Source: Adiantum capillus-veneris
Taxonomy: Eukaryota > Streptophyta > Polypodiopsida > Polypodiales > Pteridaceae
DNA: 64,000 nucleotides
Assembly (NCBI GenBank): GCA_014529385.2
Contig: CM043945.1
Coordinates: 3,012,312-3,076,311, forward strand
Reading direction: 5' to 3'
Each line of letters opens with the position of its first letter. The first letter of the stretch is position 1. This document shows positions 37,345 through 50,119 of this stretch, one piece after another. The notes under the pieces are model-generated. The model did not search any database and was not told where the DNA came from. It was given only the letters and a program-made list of their open reading frames with translations. The position numbers and the translations under genes are program-made.

Positions 37345-37435
37345 AGTACTTATTTCTTTGTGTATTACTTAAAACTACTCTGCTCTAAATCACACCTGGG
37401 TTGTTTTCACACATATTGCCTTGCTCTATAAAAAC
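37154..37435. repeat. ~164-bp tandem duplication around CA tracts
   Basis: The block CAATAGTACTTAT...GCTCTAAATCACACCT.GGTTG...CCTTGCTC.ATAAAAAC occurs at about 37,178 and 37,342. Each copy is preceded by a CA run (37,158-37,178 and 37,309-37,342). About 90% identity by eye. Confidence 0.85.
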
Positions 37436-39190
37436 ACCCACGTACTGCTTTCATTTTTTCTATATAGTTCCACTTAAGCTATAGCTTAAAAATAATGCCC
37501 ATTTTTTGGGCTACATTGGAATAGATTCCACCGTGGGTTATAATGGCAAAACCAAAAAATGTGGGCAGTTAAGTTGGCAACAATAAACGAGGCTTAACTC
37601 TCACTATACAGTTGTGCCACACACACTGTCTCTTCCCTACCATGATAATGGCGTGTAGGTTACTCTGTTCTATAGAACCAAGCCTCATCAGAGGCAGCTA
37701 CATTTTTTTCCCTAGTAGAAATGGCACCTGGCCTACTCAATGCTTGGAATCATGAAGGATACTGCTTGCTACACGCCATCAGTATTCGTGGTCAACCTTC
37801 TTCTATTTAAAGAGGTGAGGGCGCATTCTGCCTTTCACTTAGCCTTGTGTGTGTTTTATTTGCGTAACCTAAAAGAGAGGACTGTGTGTATTCATTCTCT
37901 ACTCTATCGTTATGGAGCTTGCATCGCAACCTACACATGTCGGTCACCGTATATTGTTCTTGGTATTATGGTTATCTCTCCTTTGTATATATAGGTCTAA
38001 AGGAGGTGTAAGCACCTTTGCTTATATGCATGTGAACCTTGTGACTTAGCTAGGAAAGGGGAACTATGTGGGTGGCTAAGCTAGATAGTGTTTGGCATTA
38101 AAAACTTGACTGGAAAAACACTTGGTATGGATATGGTTAAATGATCTTGTTACTGTATCTGTTTATGTTTTCAATTCTGTGAGCATTGCTTAAACAGTTT
38201 ACTGCATTAAAAGATGGGGCACTTAAGGTATTGGGAGTATGGGAAATTGGTTGATTAGTTTTCTTTACAACAATCCTCACAATAAGGAGGATCCCGCATG
38301 GCTTGTTAAGCATAACTCAAGAGCATTTTAAACTAGTGAGGTGACCTGCCGCCGCCGCGAACGCGTACTGTTCATAATTTTTCACATTTACCTCTTTGAA
38401 ATAGGTAGAGACTTATAAAATGTTATAGAAACTCTTCTTTTACCGTATTTAATTATCAATGATAAAGGTTTTTAATAAAATAATTTCTTTTTCCATAAAC
38501 GACCTCATTAGGGCTATCATCTTAGTTGGATTCTTCTACATGGGTTATGGTTTTTCTGTTGTTCAATTGTTCTGATTGAGTATCGATGATGTGGTGAGGA
38601 GTAAACATCATAAAACTTAAAATTGGTTGTTATTTGGAGGGTTTAGCATTACTTCCTCCCTCTTAGCCCTAAAAACTAGAAGGTCTGTTTTGCCTAACAC
38701 AAATGGTACCTTGGATGCTATATCTTGTTGGCATAGCTTCGGCTATCTTTGCTCTTGTGAAAACTAAACTCTTCCATGATGTCTTACTGGTATTCAATCA
38801 TGCAAAATACAAGGTTGGATTGGACACTCTTTGTAAAGGATATGGAAGGATTGGATCTTTTATGCCGATTTGGGTATTAAGACACTTGGATCAGAAGGGG
38901 TGGTGGCCTTCTGAGCAAAATGATATGTATAATAATAATCTATTAAGGTCCTTAAATTATCTAACCACTTATGCTAACTACAAAGGAGTAAAGATTATCA
39001 CCTACTCAAGCCTTGTATTGAAGACGATGACTCACCCTCACTAAAAAGACCTAATTCTCTTGCTACCCCCAACTCATTTACTTCATTTATGAAACTTAGC
39101 TCTTCCTCTAATTTTAATCGAGGGAAATATTGTAGCTGTACTAGAGGAAGAGGCAGAAACACCCCAATTAGGCACACGCTTGACTTATAA
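37436..39190. other. Noncoding, with an unassigned 113-codon frame
   Basis: A plus-strand frame at 38,703-39,044 starts with ATG (MVPWMLYLVGIASAIFALVK), has a hydrophobic start and no recognisable domain. With no supporting context I do not call it a gene. A short CpG-rich word CCGCCGCCGCGAACGCG is at 38,350. Nothing else seen. Confidence 0.3.
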
Positions 39191-39192
39191 TC

Positions 39193-39560
39193 ATTGATGA
39201 ATATGCAGGTTGCTGTGAGCCCATGTGGAAGGAGGTATCTCAACAAAAAAACTCCTTGCAAAGATTATATTTACGAACACTGTCTTTTTCAAAATGATTT
39301 TCTCGATTGGATACACCCTAAGACACTTTTTTGTGAGTGTTTTGACTTACTTTTTGGAAACCACAAATTACTTGATAATGTACTTATTCGCTCGAAGTAT
39401 CAACAACCTATTAAAAATTTGGTCTATAGTAATGATTTTCTTCGAGACAATAAAGCTATCTCAAGAGGATTACATCAAGAAGGTACTAGAAAGGTTTGCA
39501 AGTAAGCAAATGATGTCGAATAGGGGAGATCAAGGACTCATCGTAGAGGACTTGGAGAGT
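39193..39560 (+). pseudogene. Short copia RT-like fragment
   Basis: One plus-strand frame carries TIKLSQEDYIKKVLERFASK, the connection region of copia RT/RNase H (usual form LSQxxYIxKxLxRF). Sequence before it in the neighbouring frames is not clear. It lies next to a copia primer site of opposite direction, so it need not belong to that element. Confidence 0.45.
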
Positions 39561-39863
39561 ACTACCTTTGCACAAAGCTAATGTGGCAATTTGATGCTTG
39601 GGACAAGCTCAATTAATGCCACAAACTATGCAAAATAACACTAAAATGTAACCTAATTGCAATAAATTAAAACACACACTAATTTGCTACTTAATTGCAA
39701 GTTCCTCTCATGGATAAGAGTAGTGGCTCACAATGAATTTGCCCAAAATCCATGAGAGGCATGCCGTAATTTTGTAGCTTATACACTACTATCACGTGAT
39801 GAAAAACAGAGCAATCAAGTGCATAATTAGGGTAACTAATTAGTGAATTCTAATCACACCAAA

Positions 39864-39875
39864 GCTCTGATACCA
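39864..39875 (-). other. Primer-binding site
   Basis: The minus strand reads TGGTATCAGAGC, two bases inside the LTR that starts at 39,878. The internal part to its left (39,560-39,863) has no recognisable gag, so the element is rearranged. Confidence 0.8.
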
Positions 39876-39877
39876 CT

Positions 39878-40259
39878 TGTAGAGCTAGGGTGGATCGTTA
39901 AGACTAGCATTCATGGTATTAACATGCCAATGACAAAGTTAAGTACACAATAGCGATAGAGTAGAACATAGGTGCAAAACTAGATTGATTGATTCAACTT
40001 AAAAGTGTGTACAAAGGGCTCATTATATAGATCTGGCTAAGGCATCTCAACTGGCATCATTGATGACATCATATAAAGGCTCCAAATCAGCCCATCCAAC
40101 TTGCAAACTTGTGGGTGACCTTTCAAGCCACTTAGGAGTCCATTAACTAACTCTAGGTGAGTCCACACCCTCTAGAAATGACCCCCATGGGTACCCACAC
40201 CCTTGAGTACTTTTTGCACATGCTAACACATGGTTCTATGCCACCTATGCATCCCAACA
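39878..40259 (-). repeat. Copia LTR, 382 bp, minus strand
   Basis: On the minus strand it runs TGTTGGGATGCATAGG... to ...CCACCCTAGCTCTACA, with TG/CA ends and the primer site after it. Its first 90 bp (plus coordinates) match the plus-oriented fragment at 29,793-29,881. Confidence 0.8.
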
Positions 40260-42080
40260 AGATAGAGGAGATACACACCAACATAGGAAAAAGCCCAGAA
40301 TCTCCCAACATCATGTTCAATAATGTATATGAAAATGAAGTGGATCCTCATAATGTGATGTGTAGGTAGGGGTCCTTGAAAGGTTCATAGAAGACTAATG
40401 TGGATGGCATTGTGAATGTGCTAGTGTGATGGTAAATCTAAATGTAATAAAACATCATCAATAACAACAATAATCCCAAAAGCACTACAAAATTTGGAAT
40501 CGCAATCAGATGTTATTACCTTTGATAAACCATGATGTGGAAAGATAACTTTAAGAAAGTTGAATGTAGCTTGATGTGCTATGAGAGTTTTCTCGCAAAA
40601 GGAATGAAGTATGTTTTTTTAAAGGCCAAGGGTCATTGATGGGTGAAGAGACATGTTTCATAGCACTTGTTTAAAACCCTAGGCATATAAGTGAATGGTA
40701 GGTCATGTGAAAGGGGTGATATCATTTTGAGAGAAAACCTAGAGTAGAGAGGAAGAAGAAGGAGGCTATGGAGGTGGAGGCTTGGAGCCGCATTAATCAC
40801 CCTCTAATTTCTTGACTGCTTATTGTGTGTTTGAATATGTTGTCGTGTGTTATGGGAGCTCATGATTAGGATGTGATTCAAGCATTGGTAGGGAATGGAA
40901 CGAAGAGAAATGTCTGATTAGCATAAGGTTTAATGTGTGTGAAACACTTATCCCTTTCATTAGTTCTCTCTTCTCACTAATCTAGATGGACTCTCATGAT
41001 TTTCCCACTCTTTTTTTACTCATTACTCTCACACACTCACCCATGTGTGATGCTTCCATGCCCTAGCCAAGTCGCTACTTGTCGGCCAACTACCAAGCCT
41101 CACCATTTTGAAGCTAGCAAAGCGAGAACCACAAACATAAAAATTGTCAATCCGTGGGATGTAGCTGACCCGACTAGTGTATGGAGGCTACAAGAGATAG
41201 GTAATCTCTCGAAAAACCCAAGTCTAAGTGGTTTCTACCTAGCTCGGTCTCAAATGTGTGTCAGACATCAAAATCTACTTTCCTTACTGCCGCAATCTTA
41301 TCCAAAAAAATTTGTGTAGCTCTACAAGACTCAGAATGTAACAAAACTTAATGCCTAGCATGAGCAGAGTATCCTTAACACTCTCTTGTATTGAAATGTC
41401 ATTTTTGACACTTGAACAAAATCGCGCATAAGATAAACAACCTATTTTAGGTCAGTCAATTTTGGCGTTTGAAGCACTCTATGGCTTCTTATAGACGTGC
41501 TCTATCTATTCCTAAGGTCAAAAACCAATTTTGGTGTGTGTATTATGCATAGGGAGCAAAAATAGCTTGTAGATGGGCACGACTAAAAACACACGTTTAT
41601 CGTGAGAAACTTACGTCAAATGAAAGAGATTTCACCTGCAAATGCGTTGGTATGCTTGGAACAGCAATGTGACATTGTATGAGAGAGACATGAAGAGTTG
41701 AAGAAACAATAGACTCATAATAAGCATCTGCAACATACACACACTTTTCATTATCCAAAAACTTAGGTCAATAGTTACAAAAATTGGCTTTTATACCTTA
41801 GCCAAGGTTCAAAGAGTGGATTTTATACCTTAGCCAAGGTTCAAAGAGTGGATTCCTAGCTATTTGGGCTCAATAACAAGGCTTAAGGACTACATAAAGT
41901 TACAAACTTGGAAGCTATCGCCCCCTTTAGACTCATTGGCAATCAATAATATTACAACCGCTATGGACTTTGTGGGATTTCTCATTAATACAAAGGGTTT
42001 TAATACAATCAATTGGGATAAAAATGGGAGTGGTGTCCCTTTGATGCTCTTTTTCTAGCTTTGTTAGTTGAGCAGCTAAC
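40260..42080. other. Noncoding; right part is probably an LTR
   Basis: No gene seen. A 32-bp direct duplication (TTTTATACCTTAGCCAAGGT...) lies at 41,789 and 41,821. Because a polypurine tract sits at 42,082-42,093, the sequence leftward from 42,081 should be a minus-strand 3' LTR. I cannot place its far end. Confidence 0.45.
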
Positions 42081-42081
42081 A

Positions 42082-42093
42082 TTCCCCCCCTCC
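42082..42093 (-). other. Polypurine tract and LTR start
   Basis: The minus strand reads GGAGGGGGGGAA followed by TGTTAGCTG, the typical purine run and TG start of a 3' LTR. It implies a leftward LTR element whose interior lies at higher coordinates. Confidence 0.7.
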
Positions 42094-44420
42094 TTGCCTA
42101 TGTCGTCCGTGACACAGCTAATTAGGGTGCTAAGTAGTGGTCGGGCTTCCTTGTTTCAATCATTTTTGCATTCTTCTCGAGACCTTGTTGGTACTTGAGG
42201 CGGATTTCTTTCTCCGATGGTATCCGTCTCCTCTTTCACTTGCTTCTTTAATGTTGCTTCCTTCTTGATAGCTAGGCTTTTTGATTGAGCTGAGTGTCCA
42301 GCTTCTTTGTGAGGAATCTCTAGCTCTGGGAGATTTCCTTTTTGAATGGTATCTGCTTCAAAGTCCATGAACTGTAGGGAATTTTTATCTCCCATTGTGG
42401 AATCAGCTTGTTCTTTCCTTGATGTGGTTACATGTGCTTTGGCAGTCTCTTGTGCTTTGCTCAGTTCATCTTTGAATTGGTCAATTTATTTTAGTACTCT
42501 CCTCCCGCTACATAAAATCAATGGAGAGCTATCTTCTCTGCATTTGCTCTAGCTTTAGCTCCATTTCGAGGTCTTGAACCTTTATATGCCTCATTTGTTC
42601 CTTGTAGTGTGGCCACTATGAGGTTCTCCTTGAGATGATTTGGCAATGTGTTTTGCTCTTGGCAACGAGCTTCCAATTGTACCAATTGAGTATTTGTAAT
42701 ATTTAGCTGGATCTGTAGCCTTTCTAATATGGAAGATGATTCTTGCAAAGCAGTGGTGGACACTTTGAATTTTTGCTCTTGCTGCTGATTCTTTGTTTGG
42801 AGAGCTTCCAAGTCCGCTACTACGGACTTTGTAGTTAGTTCGGCCAATTCCTTTTCTTTGAGTGTCGCAGTCACTAATACAAATTGTGGAGCTGTTGGTG
42901 GCAAGCATAGATCTCGCCTCTCATTTTTTCCACCACATCATGCGCATATTGGGCATATTCATCTATGTCATCCAGACTTTCAAGGTTCCTTGAGTGGCTT
43001 GCTTCAGGTTCCTTGAGTGGCTTTCTTGAGGTTGATCCCTTGATGTGGTAGGAGCCTCGATTATGATTGGTTTATCCAGATGATTTGTTTGTGTGTCTGG
43101 ATTCTTTGTTGGGTGGGCTTCATCTGCACCCCTTCAGTGTGTACCCGTTCTGAGGGTTAGTCCTCTCTAAATGGTGTTTTCTCTTTTTCTTGTGCCTTTG
43201 TCTGCTTGATGTTCGTCTTGTTGATCTAGAGATGTTCTAAGCCCACCATAGGATCGTCTTTTAGATTGTACATGGGGTTTTTTGTTCAAACTTTGAACCT
43301 CTTGGGGGATGGTTTTCATTTCTCCTCAAAGCTGCCTTTGAGCCCTCTTACAAGCTCAAAAGCTACCGCTTCTCTCTCTCTACTCTTGTTGTTGTTTGGG
43401 TTGGTTCCTCTACTGGTGCCACAGGTCTTGGTTGATTTTTGGGCTCTTTATCCTCTACTTTAGATTTCATTTTTCTCTCTTCTTCCTTTCAAGAAGAGTG
43501 TCCTCCTCCTTTTCTTCTTCCTCTTTGTCGCTTTCAGTGGCCTTTGCTGCAGTAGCGGTTTCTTGGCTTGGGACATTGACCATCCTTGTCCTCGATCTTG
43601 TAGCCACTTGTGGAGCTCTTGTCTGTACTTCTTCTTCACCATCATTCTTGCGGAGTAGCCATAGATTTTTCTTTAGGGTAGGTGGTAGATGCTCTACCTA
43701 GTCAATACCATGATAGTCTATCTGTGTTAGTACTTTTGGAGTTCCCAAGAAAGTTATGTTCTCTAGATTTTTCACATGGGTGAGGGTTGTGTAAACATAT
43801 TGGGAATGGTTCACTTCAGTCATTCCCTCTTTTTTTGATGCTTGAGTGAATGTGGAAGCCACAGCATGATTCAAAACCCTGTACTTGGGAGGTCACTTTG
43901 CTGTGAAATGAAAGCGTTGGTGATAGAGTCTAAGTGCCCGCTCTATCTCTTTTTGCTTTAGATCAGAGAATGAGGTTGATCTACTGGTGAAGATGCTGGT
44001 TGTGGGCAATTGTTGGTCTCTCATTGGTTTTCCACCTTTTTGCAGCTTTAGGGCATTTGCAACTTGATCCTTTGTGATATTTACTTCTATCGGGGAGTCA
44101 TTAAAATCTCAATGGTTTCCCCCTCCCTTCTTTTGTGATGTTGTGTAAGAGCTCATAAGCCCTTTTGTATTCCACACCACAAGGCTCCAGCTCTATGTAG
44201 TCCTTGAGGTGGCTTGACTGACTCTTCTTTGGCAAGGTCCTCAGCTTCCTTTGGCAACATTTAGACTTCTACTCTAGATCCTTGTACGCTTTTGAAGGTG
44301 CCATGGTAGATAGTGACATGTTGACTCTCTAGCTACTCCTTTGCAAGCCATGTGACATTTGCTTCTTTTAGTGAGTCTTCCTCTATCTTATATGGTGGAA
44401 GCTCCTAATTTTCTTTCATG
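42094..44420 (-). pseudogene. Unidentified decayed coding region, minus strand
   Basis: Broken minus-strand frames (42,156-42,395; 42,518-42,904; 43,460-43,645 and shorter pieces) share one character. They are rich in Glu, Gln, Lys and Thr. 42,518-42,904 shows a coiled-coil-like stretch (AELTTKSVVADLEALQTKNQ onward, ERLQIQLNITNTQLVQLEAR). I recognise no gag, protease or polymerase. By position, upstream of the polypurine tract, it may be extra coding of a retroelement or captured host sequence. Confidence 0.35.
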
Positions 44421-44919
44421 GTCTTCTTCTTTGGAGCTCCTAAAGTAGATAAGAGTGAACTTGATAGATTATCATCAAATTTGTTGGTCATACCAATTTC
44501 AACAAGTCCCAGCCAAGTAGCAAAGCTAATAAGGCAAAAAAGAGCACTAAAAAGTACAATTTTGGCAAACTTTATCTTAGGTGCACCTAAAATGCAGATG
44601 TGTGTAAGTGCATGCAAATTGGTGCCAGATCAAATGCATTGGAAGTGTATGAGTTGTAGCAAAAATTTTGACAGCTTTTGGACACTTGTGGTGAGAGTTA
44701 TGGTCAAATTTGTGTTCGCTTTACCGCTTTCAAAGCTTTTGGTGAATGATGGAGGTATGCTACACCAAACTTGATGAAACTTGTGAAGGTGTTGTTGGGG
44801 GTCCCATCATTGCAATAGCTCCAATGACCAACAAAATTGGCAATATGGAGGGATGAGCTACCCGGCTAACACATGGAAACACTCACACGGTTAGTGAGCT
44901 AATCGTGGCAACAAGAATG
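44421..44919. other. Noncoding
   Basis: No supported gene. Frames on either strand are short and share no family signal. Confidence 0.35.
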
Positions 44920-45718
44920 GTTAACTCTATGAGGTGAGCTTCTTGGCCTATGGAGGAGCAAAGCCACAATGAAGGAAAATCTCCACATCCACTTCTCTTC
45001 ACCTCTAATCAACCCAATCACACACACTATGATTGCAAGACGCACACAACACTAATCCTATCATGCAACACACTAATCGCAAGCACACACACATAGATCT
45101 ATCGAGTACCACACTCCAATCAAACCTACATGCACACACAAGCAAGAGAGGGCAATCACACAAGATTAGAGAGGGATTAACCACTAATTAGTTAAGATCT
45201 AGCTAATCTAAGCATCATAGTCAATCATAAGAAGTAAGAGAGAGGCATAGTGAAAGAGAATGAATCATTGATTAGTATTAATCAAGTCTCATGAGCAAGG
45301 AGAAGCTCAAGGACTCCATAGCCACACACCTCAAGAGCTCTCACCAAAGAGTGCTCTCAACAAATGAGCTTGAGAACCCTAATTTCATTTACACTCTGCC
45401 TTATGTACCTAGGGTACAAATATGCAATGTCCGTGCGTCCAAGGCCTTTAGGGCTCTACCACTTATTGAATCTGCAACCTAGGCACACTAACTGCCATAT
45501 TCTTTACATCTTGGAACTATCATTGAGCCCATAACACATTAGAAATATTGCAATGGCTTGAAATAAATTGAGAATTTACAATACGTGACCATTTTGGAAA
45601 AACGTGGAAAATGTGTAACTCCAATCTTTACTGCTTCTTCGTATTGATCTTTTGATGTGCATCCATACGTCTTCGATCTTTAGCAGCTTCTTTTACCTGA
45701 CGTTGACTCAGTTAACAT
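44920..45718 (-). repeat. 3' LTR, minus strand (about 800 bp)
   Basis: It matches the copy at 62,885-63,643 along most of its length (GATGAGCTTCTTGGCCTATG, ATCAACCCAATCACACACAC, ACACACATAGATCTAT, CAATGGCTTGAAATAAATTG). The minus strand starts TGTTAACTGAGTC directly after a polypurine tract. The left end is where similarity to the second copy stops. Confidence 0.75.
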
Positions 45719-45730
45719 TCCCCCCTTCCA
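45719..45730 (-). other. Polypurine tract
   Basis: The minus strand reads GGAAGGGGGGAA immediately before the LTR start TGTTAAC. It has the same arrangement as at 42,082. Confidence 0.72.
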
Positions 45731-48060
45731 ATTTTAGTGCCCGTCCTCGGGCACTGTTGAAAGGTGTCCGTGGAGGTTGTGGAAGGTTTTTGATTGGTTG
45801 TTGATGGGCTGATTGTTTTCATATGTCGTTGAATTTTTTGATGAGGTTCAATTTGCTGCATCATCTTCATTGGTTCGAATATGTCTGATGTGAGAGATGA
45901 TGTTGCATTTGTCTGTTGTAATAGCATAATGATGAGGCTTCTGTTTAGTTATGAAAAGTATGTACAAGGGAAGCAGAATGATGAGGTTCTAAATTAGGGT
46001 CTAATACCTGGATGACCAAAGGGGAAAAACCCAGTGGGAAAAAAGTGCCCTTGGGTTGTCCTTCTTTGACTGTGAAGACTCCATTATCTATTTGATTCTC
46101 CAATTGGGCCTGTTGATAAGAGTCTTTGATGTTGTTGTAGGCCTCTCTTGAATGTCGGCATCTGGCTTTTGACTAGGATGGCATTGGAAGTCTTAGGAAT
46201 CCAAATCTCTTGATGACCTTTGTATCTACTTTGACTTTGTTTTTCTCTAGGTCTTGTTGAGTTCTCGTGATCTTCATGTAGGTCTGATGTAGTTGCAGTT
46301 GGCTCATGGTTGACTGGTAGCCAAATCTTTGTATAGCCTGTGTAGAATCCTTGTCCAAGAGGAACATTCTTTGAGATTCGTCTTTGTTATGTATCCTCTT
46401 GAGAGTTGTGGTAGACGTTAGCATCTTTCAATGATCTTCTGTTGTATACCTGCTTCTTAGGTATCCTAGGATATTGTCGAGGTTGATACCTTGTGGGCCT
46501 TCTTTCTTGGGAGGGTCTTGATGTTACTTCATATGCTCTAACTTGCGGATTTGGTACCCATATTTGTCTGTTACCTCCATAGTACTCCTGTTATTTTAAG
46601 CTCCATTGTGATGTTATCCATCCCATGTGTTTGTCTTTCTGTGTTGATTTCTCGCCTTTAATCCAAACCGGATCATTGACTTTGACTAAACTGCTCGGAA
46701 CAAACACTTGCTTGTATTTCATTTGCTTTCTTGAGTACTTTGGCTGAAACATCTTTGCTTTTCTGGGTGTCTCCTTAGAGGGTTTAGTTGGGTCAGCATT
46801 TGACTTGAAGTTTTGAATGCCTAACTTGCTTGAAGAAGCTTATCCATGAGGGTTCTTTGATGTAGAGGCATATGCTCTCACACCTTTCGTGTTAATCGGT
46901 GGAAGTTCCACTTTAGCTTTACCTTTGTCTGCAAGATTTTTCTTTGATTCTTGCGACTTGTGCAACTCTGAATCTAGCATTTTTTTTTCTATTGAAGATC
47001 TTTGTCCTGCATTTGCCATGGTCTCATCTTGATCTAACTGTGTCTCTATGGAGGGTGGCTTGAGACCCTGTTTTCCAATCCGACTTGCATTGACTGATTC
47101 AATTGGCAATGTCTAATTGATCTTTGGACTTCCTATTCCTTCCTTGTTGTCTGCAACCTCGCTCTTCTTAACTTCTTCCTTTGGTGGAATTCTTTGCCTA
47201 ATAGCTTCCGTGGTTGCTTTTTGTTCTATTTGATCTGCACTTGCTATTGCCTAATTTGCTTTAAGCTCTTCTGAAGTTCTTTTCAATGGAGATGAATCAT
47301 CTTCAATAAGATCTGCTTTGATATAAGTCTCCTTTTTAATTGTGCTCGAGGACTTTGTGTTGTCGTCCACGTATGACCAGTGTTGGTCATCATTCTTGAT
47401 TGTCTGTGATGACTTCGTCATGTTTGTATTATGTATCTCTGACATCTTTTGGGCCATTGGCATTCCCATTATGATGTCGTCTGGCATATCTTTTGTTGTG
47501 ATCACATGAAATTGAGCTATGATGATTTGTGAACTTACTTCAATGGTGATGGAGATGATTCCCCAACATTCTGCTCGTTTGTCTCCATATATGCTCACAA
47601 ATTTAGGAGCATCTTCTAGTTGTGGTTGGCCACATCTTTTCCAAGCACGAAAGGACGTGAGGTTTTTTTCTAGTTGAAAATCTAGCTTAACTTCTCCTTA
47701 CATCTTTTCTTCGTTTTCACCAACAATGTTGCACTTGATCTTCTTAGGATTTGTGTCTGAATTGACTTCTTTTGTTGTGGCAGTGTCCTTTGCTTGATTT
47801 TTATTTTCATTTTCTTTGCTTTGACCACCCGCTTCAATCGATGTTGGCTCGTTTTGTTGTAATACTACACCTTTTTCTTGCAATTGTTGAGCATTGTACT
47901 CCTGCATTAGAGTAACCTTTGATCTTAGAAGATCCACTATACTTTCTGGCAGAATCTGTCTCTTCGTAGGAGATTTTGGTGGTGACCTTTGTGTAGCCTT
48001 TTGGACTTTAGGTCTCATTGACTTTGACTTTTCTGTCATCTATTCTCTCAGCTTGAGGCT
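45731..48060 (-). pseudogene. Decayed retroelement interior, minus strand, unassigned
   Basis: Broken minus-strand frames (45,731-45,927; 46,173-46,424; 46,840-47,109; 47,251-47,598; 47,698-48,039). The 47,251-47,598 piece has IISITIEVSSQIIIAQFHVI and DDIIMGMPMAQKM, similar to the second half of a retropepsin (ILG motif form). Around 46,500-46,720 the frames read VFVPSSLVKVNDPVWIKGEK and RQIWVPNPQV. No polymerase is visible. The composition (Lys, Ser, Thr, Gln-rich) resembles 42.1-44.4 kb, so both may belong to one non-autonomous family. Confidence 0.35.
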
Positions 48061-48289
48061 TTGCATCATCTTCAGATAGTCCTTGACTTCAGGTTTAGCA
48101 TTCTTAGGGGCTTGTACAAGGTCATGATCTTGTTGATCTTAGTTACCATATGCATCGTGATATGCATATGCGAGCTTGGTCTCATGCAACTGTTTGAACA
48201 CTATGGAATTTTTCATCTTTTGGCTTTGACTTGTGGAGATCAACTGAAACTTTTGTCCCTGATGATCTTCATATAAGCATTTATTGACA

Positions 48290-48389
48290 GATGCTAATGG
48301 GATCTGGGTCAATTGGAAACTTCCAACAATCATTCCAAAAGGGAAGAGAGGAAACAAAGGAAGAAAAATGCAAAAAAGAGGTCACCCTC
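48290..48389 (+). pseudogene. Chromovirus gag, 5' piece left of the copia insertion
   Basis: The last ~60 bp (GGAAACAAAGGAAGAAAAAT...AGGTCACCCTC) is similar to the reverse complement of 19,160-19,260. It continues in frame with the sequence right of the copia element at 52,904, once the element and one CCCTC copy are taken out. The true 5' end of this chromovirus is not seen. Confidence 0.6.
48385..48389. repeat. Target-site duplication CCCTC, left
   Basis: Five bases just outside the 3' LTR, matching 52,904-52,908 on the other side. Five bases is the usual copia value. Confidence 0.75.
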
Positions 48390-48599
48390 TATTGGAATTT
48401 GGGTTGCAGAGAGACACACACATCTTGGAGAAGACTAAGGAAGCTCAAGGCACACAATAGATGCAATGGAAAGATAGATAGCCCTAGAGTGATGGGCGTA
48501 TATACAATGTACAAGGGGAAAAACCTCCTAAAGACGGAAAAAATGCCATGGTGGTCCTAGTGTGTTCACACACATCACTACCACATGTATATGGTAACA
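48390..48599 (-). repeat. 3' LTR of the copia element (210 bp)
   Basis: The minus strand starts TGTTACCATATACATGTGG, right after the purine run AGGGGGGATT, and ends AACCCAAATTCCAATA. The homologous LTR at 62,198-62,421 ends CCAACA, so CA has become TA here. At 210 bp this is a short LTR for copia. Confidence 0.85.
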
Positions 48600-48674
48600 A
48601 ATCCCCCCTGAAGTGATGCGGTGAACGAGAGCTGGCACATGAGTAAAGGGAAGTGCCATGCCCTGAGGGCATGA

Positions 48675-49028
48675 TCAGTCCACAAAGGGGAGTAAGCCCA
48701 AAGCTTTACGGAAAGCTTCGAGATTCTCATGAGACAATGCCTTTGTGAAAAGATCTGCAAGGTTGTCTTGTGTTAGCACATAAGCCAAGCTGATCTCTCC
48801 TCCAGAGAGCCTCTCCCTGACATAGTGATAATGCACCTCAATGTGCTTTGTGCAAGCATGAAAAACTGGGTTCCTCCCAATTGCCAATGCGCTCTGACTG
48901 TCAGTGTAGATAGTGTTGGCAGTGTCATGTCCAACACCCAAATCAGCCATAAGGCGTCTGAGGCATACACACTCAACTGTAGCTGTGAAGACTGCCCTGT
49001 ACTCAGCCTCACAACTAGAAGTGGCCAC
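48675..49028 (-). pseudogene. Copia RNase H
   Basis: SSCEAEYRAVFTATVECVCL (catalytic Glu), ANTIYTDSQSALAIGRNPVF (catalytic Asp), TKHIEVHYHYVRE and NLADLFTKALSHENLEAFRK. It ends at a stop just before the polypurine tract. This domain is nearly whole. Confidence 0.88.
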
Positions 49029-49221
49029 AGTAGGTTACTTCTAGCTCAACCATAATATACATGATCTTCCAAGCATGAAACAAAAACCACTGGCGGCAAT
49101 GATCCCCCCTTGGGATAAAACAAGCCAAGATGTAAAGTGCCACTAAGGTAGTGGAAAATCCTCTTGACAACCTGCCAATGCCTAGACCCTAGGCTATGCA
49201 TAAAATTGCTGACTTGTGAGA

Positions 49222-50110
49222 CTACAAACTGAATATCTGGCCTGGTGTTGCATACATAAATGAGGCATCCGACAGTAGTTTGGTAAAGAGTGACATCTCT
49301 GAGATCACCAACATCATGAGAAGACTCAATTTTAAACCTATTTCCATGGGAGTGGCAATAGCTTTACAATCCTCAAGTCCAAACTTACATACCAATGTCT
49401 CTATGTAACTTTTCTGACACAAGGAAATACCACCATCACACTGCTTAAATTGTATGCCCAAGTAATGATGCAATAGCCCCAAATATTTCATCTTCAAAGT
49501 AACATTCAAATCAGCCTTAAATTCAATATGTCTCTCATTTGGTCCAGTGATCAACAAATCATCTACATAAAGAAACACAATGAGAAGTACATCACCCTCA
49601 CACTTTACATACAATGTGATTTCTTTTGGACTGTTTACAAAAGCCTCGTTTGACCAAATGAGTGTTAGCTTTCTCATACCAAGCATGAGAGGATTGCTTC
49701 AACCCATACAAAGACTTCTTACATCTGCACACTTTGTCCTCTTGTCCTTTCTTGACAAAACCGCGAGGCTGTGTTACATAAACTTCCTCAAATATGTCAC
49801 CATTCAAGAAAGAAATAACAATGTCTAATCGATGTACATCCCAACCAAAATGAGCTGCCAATGCACATAGAAAACGCACAGTAGTCATACAACAAGTGGG
49901 AGCAAAAGTCTCTTCATAATCAATGCCTTTTTGTTGTGCATAACCCTTTGCAACAAGTCGAGCCTTATGGTGATCGATCTCACCATCCGGCTTGCGTTTC
50001 AACTTGCAAACCCACTTTGTACTAATGGCCTTTTTGCCAGGAGGCAAATCACATAAAGTCCATGTGTCATTTTCTATAAGTGCATCATATTCTAATTGCA
50101 TGGCAGCCAT
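49222..50110 (-). pseudogene. Copia reverse transcriptase, frameshifted
   Basis: WVCKLKRKPDGEIDHHKARL, YAQQKGIDYEETFAPTCCMT, VHRLDIVISFLNGDIFEEVY and KKSLYGLKQSSHAWYEKANT, then in another frame LLIVFLYVDDLLITGPNERH with the YVDD motif. The frame changes near 49,660. A connection domain follows (MKYLGLLHHYLGIQFKQC). Confidence 0.88.
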
Positions 50111-50119
50111 CCAATTTTT

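Noticed and set aside
38703-39044. 113-codon frame with hydrophobic start
   Set aside because: No recognisable domain, no splice or neighbour support; within chance for this length of AT-rich DNA.
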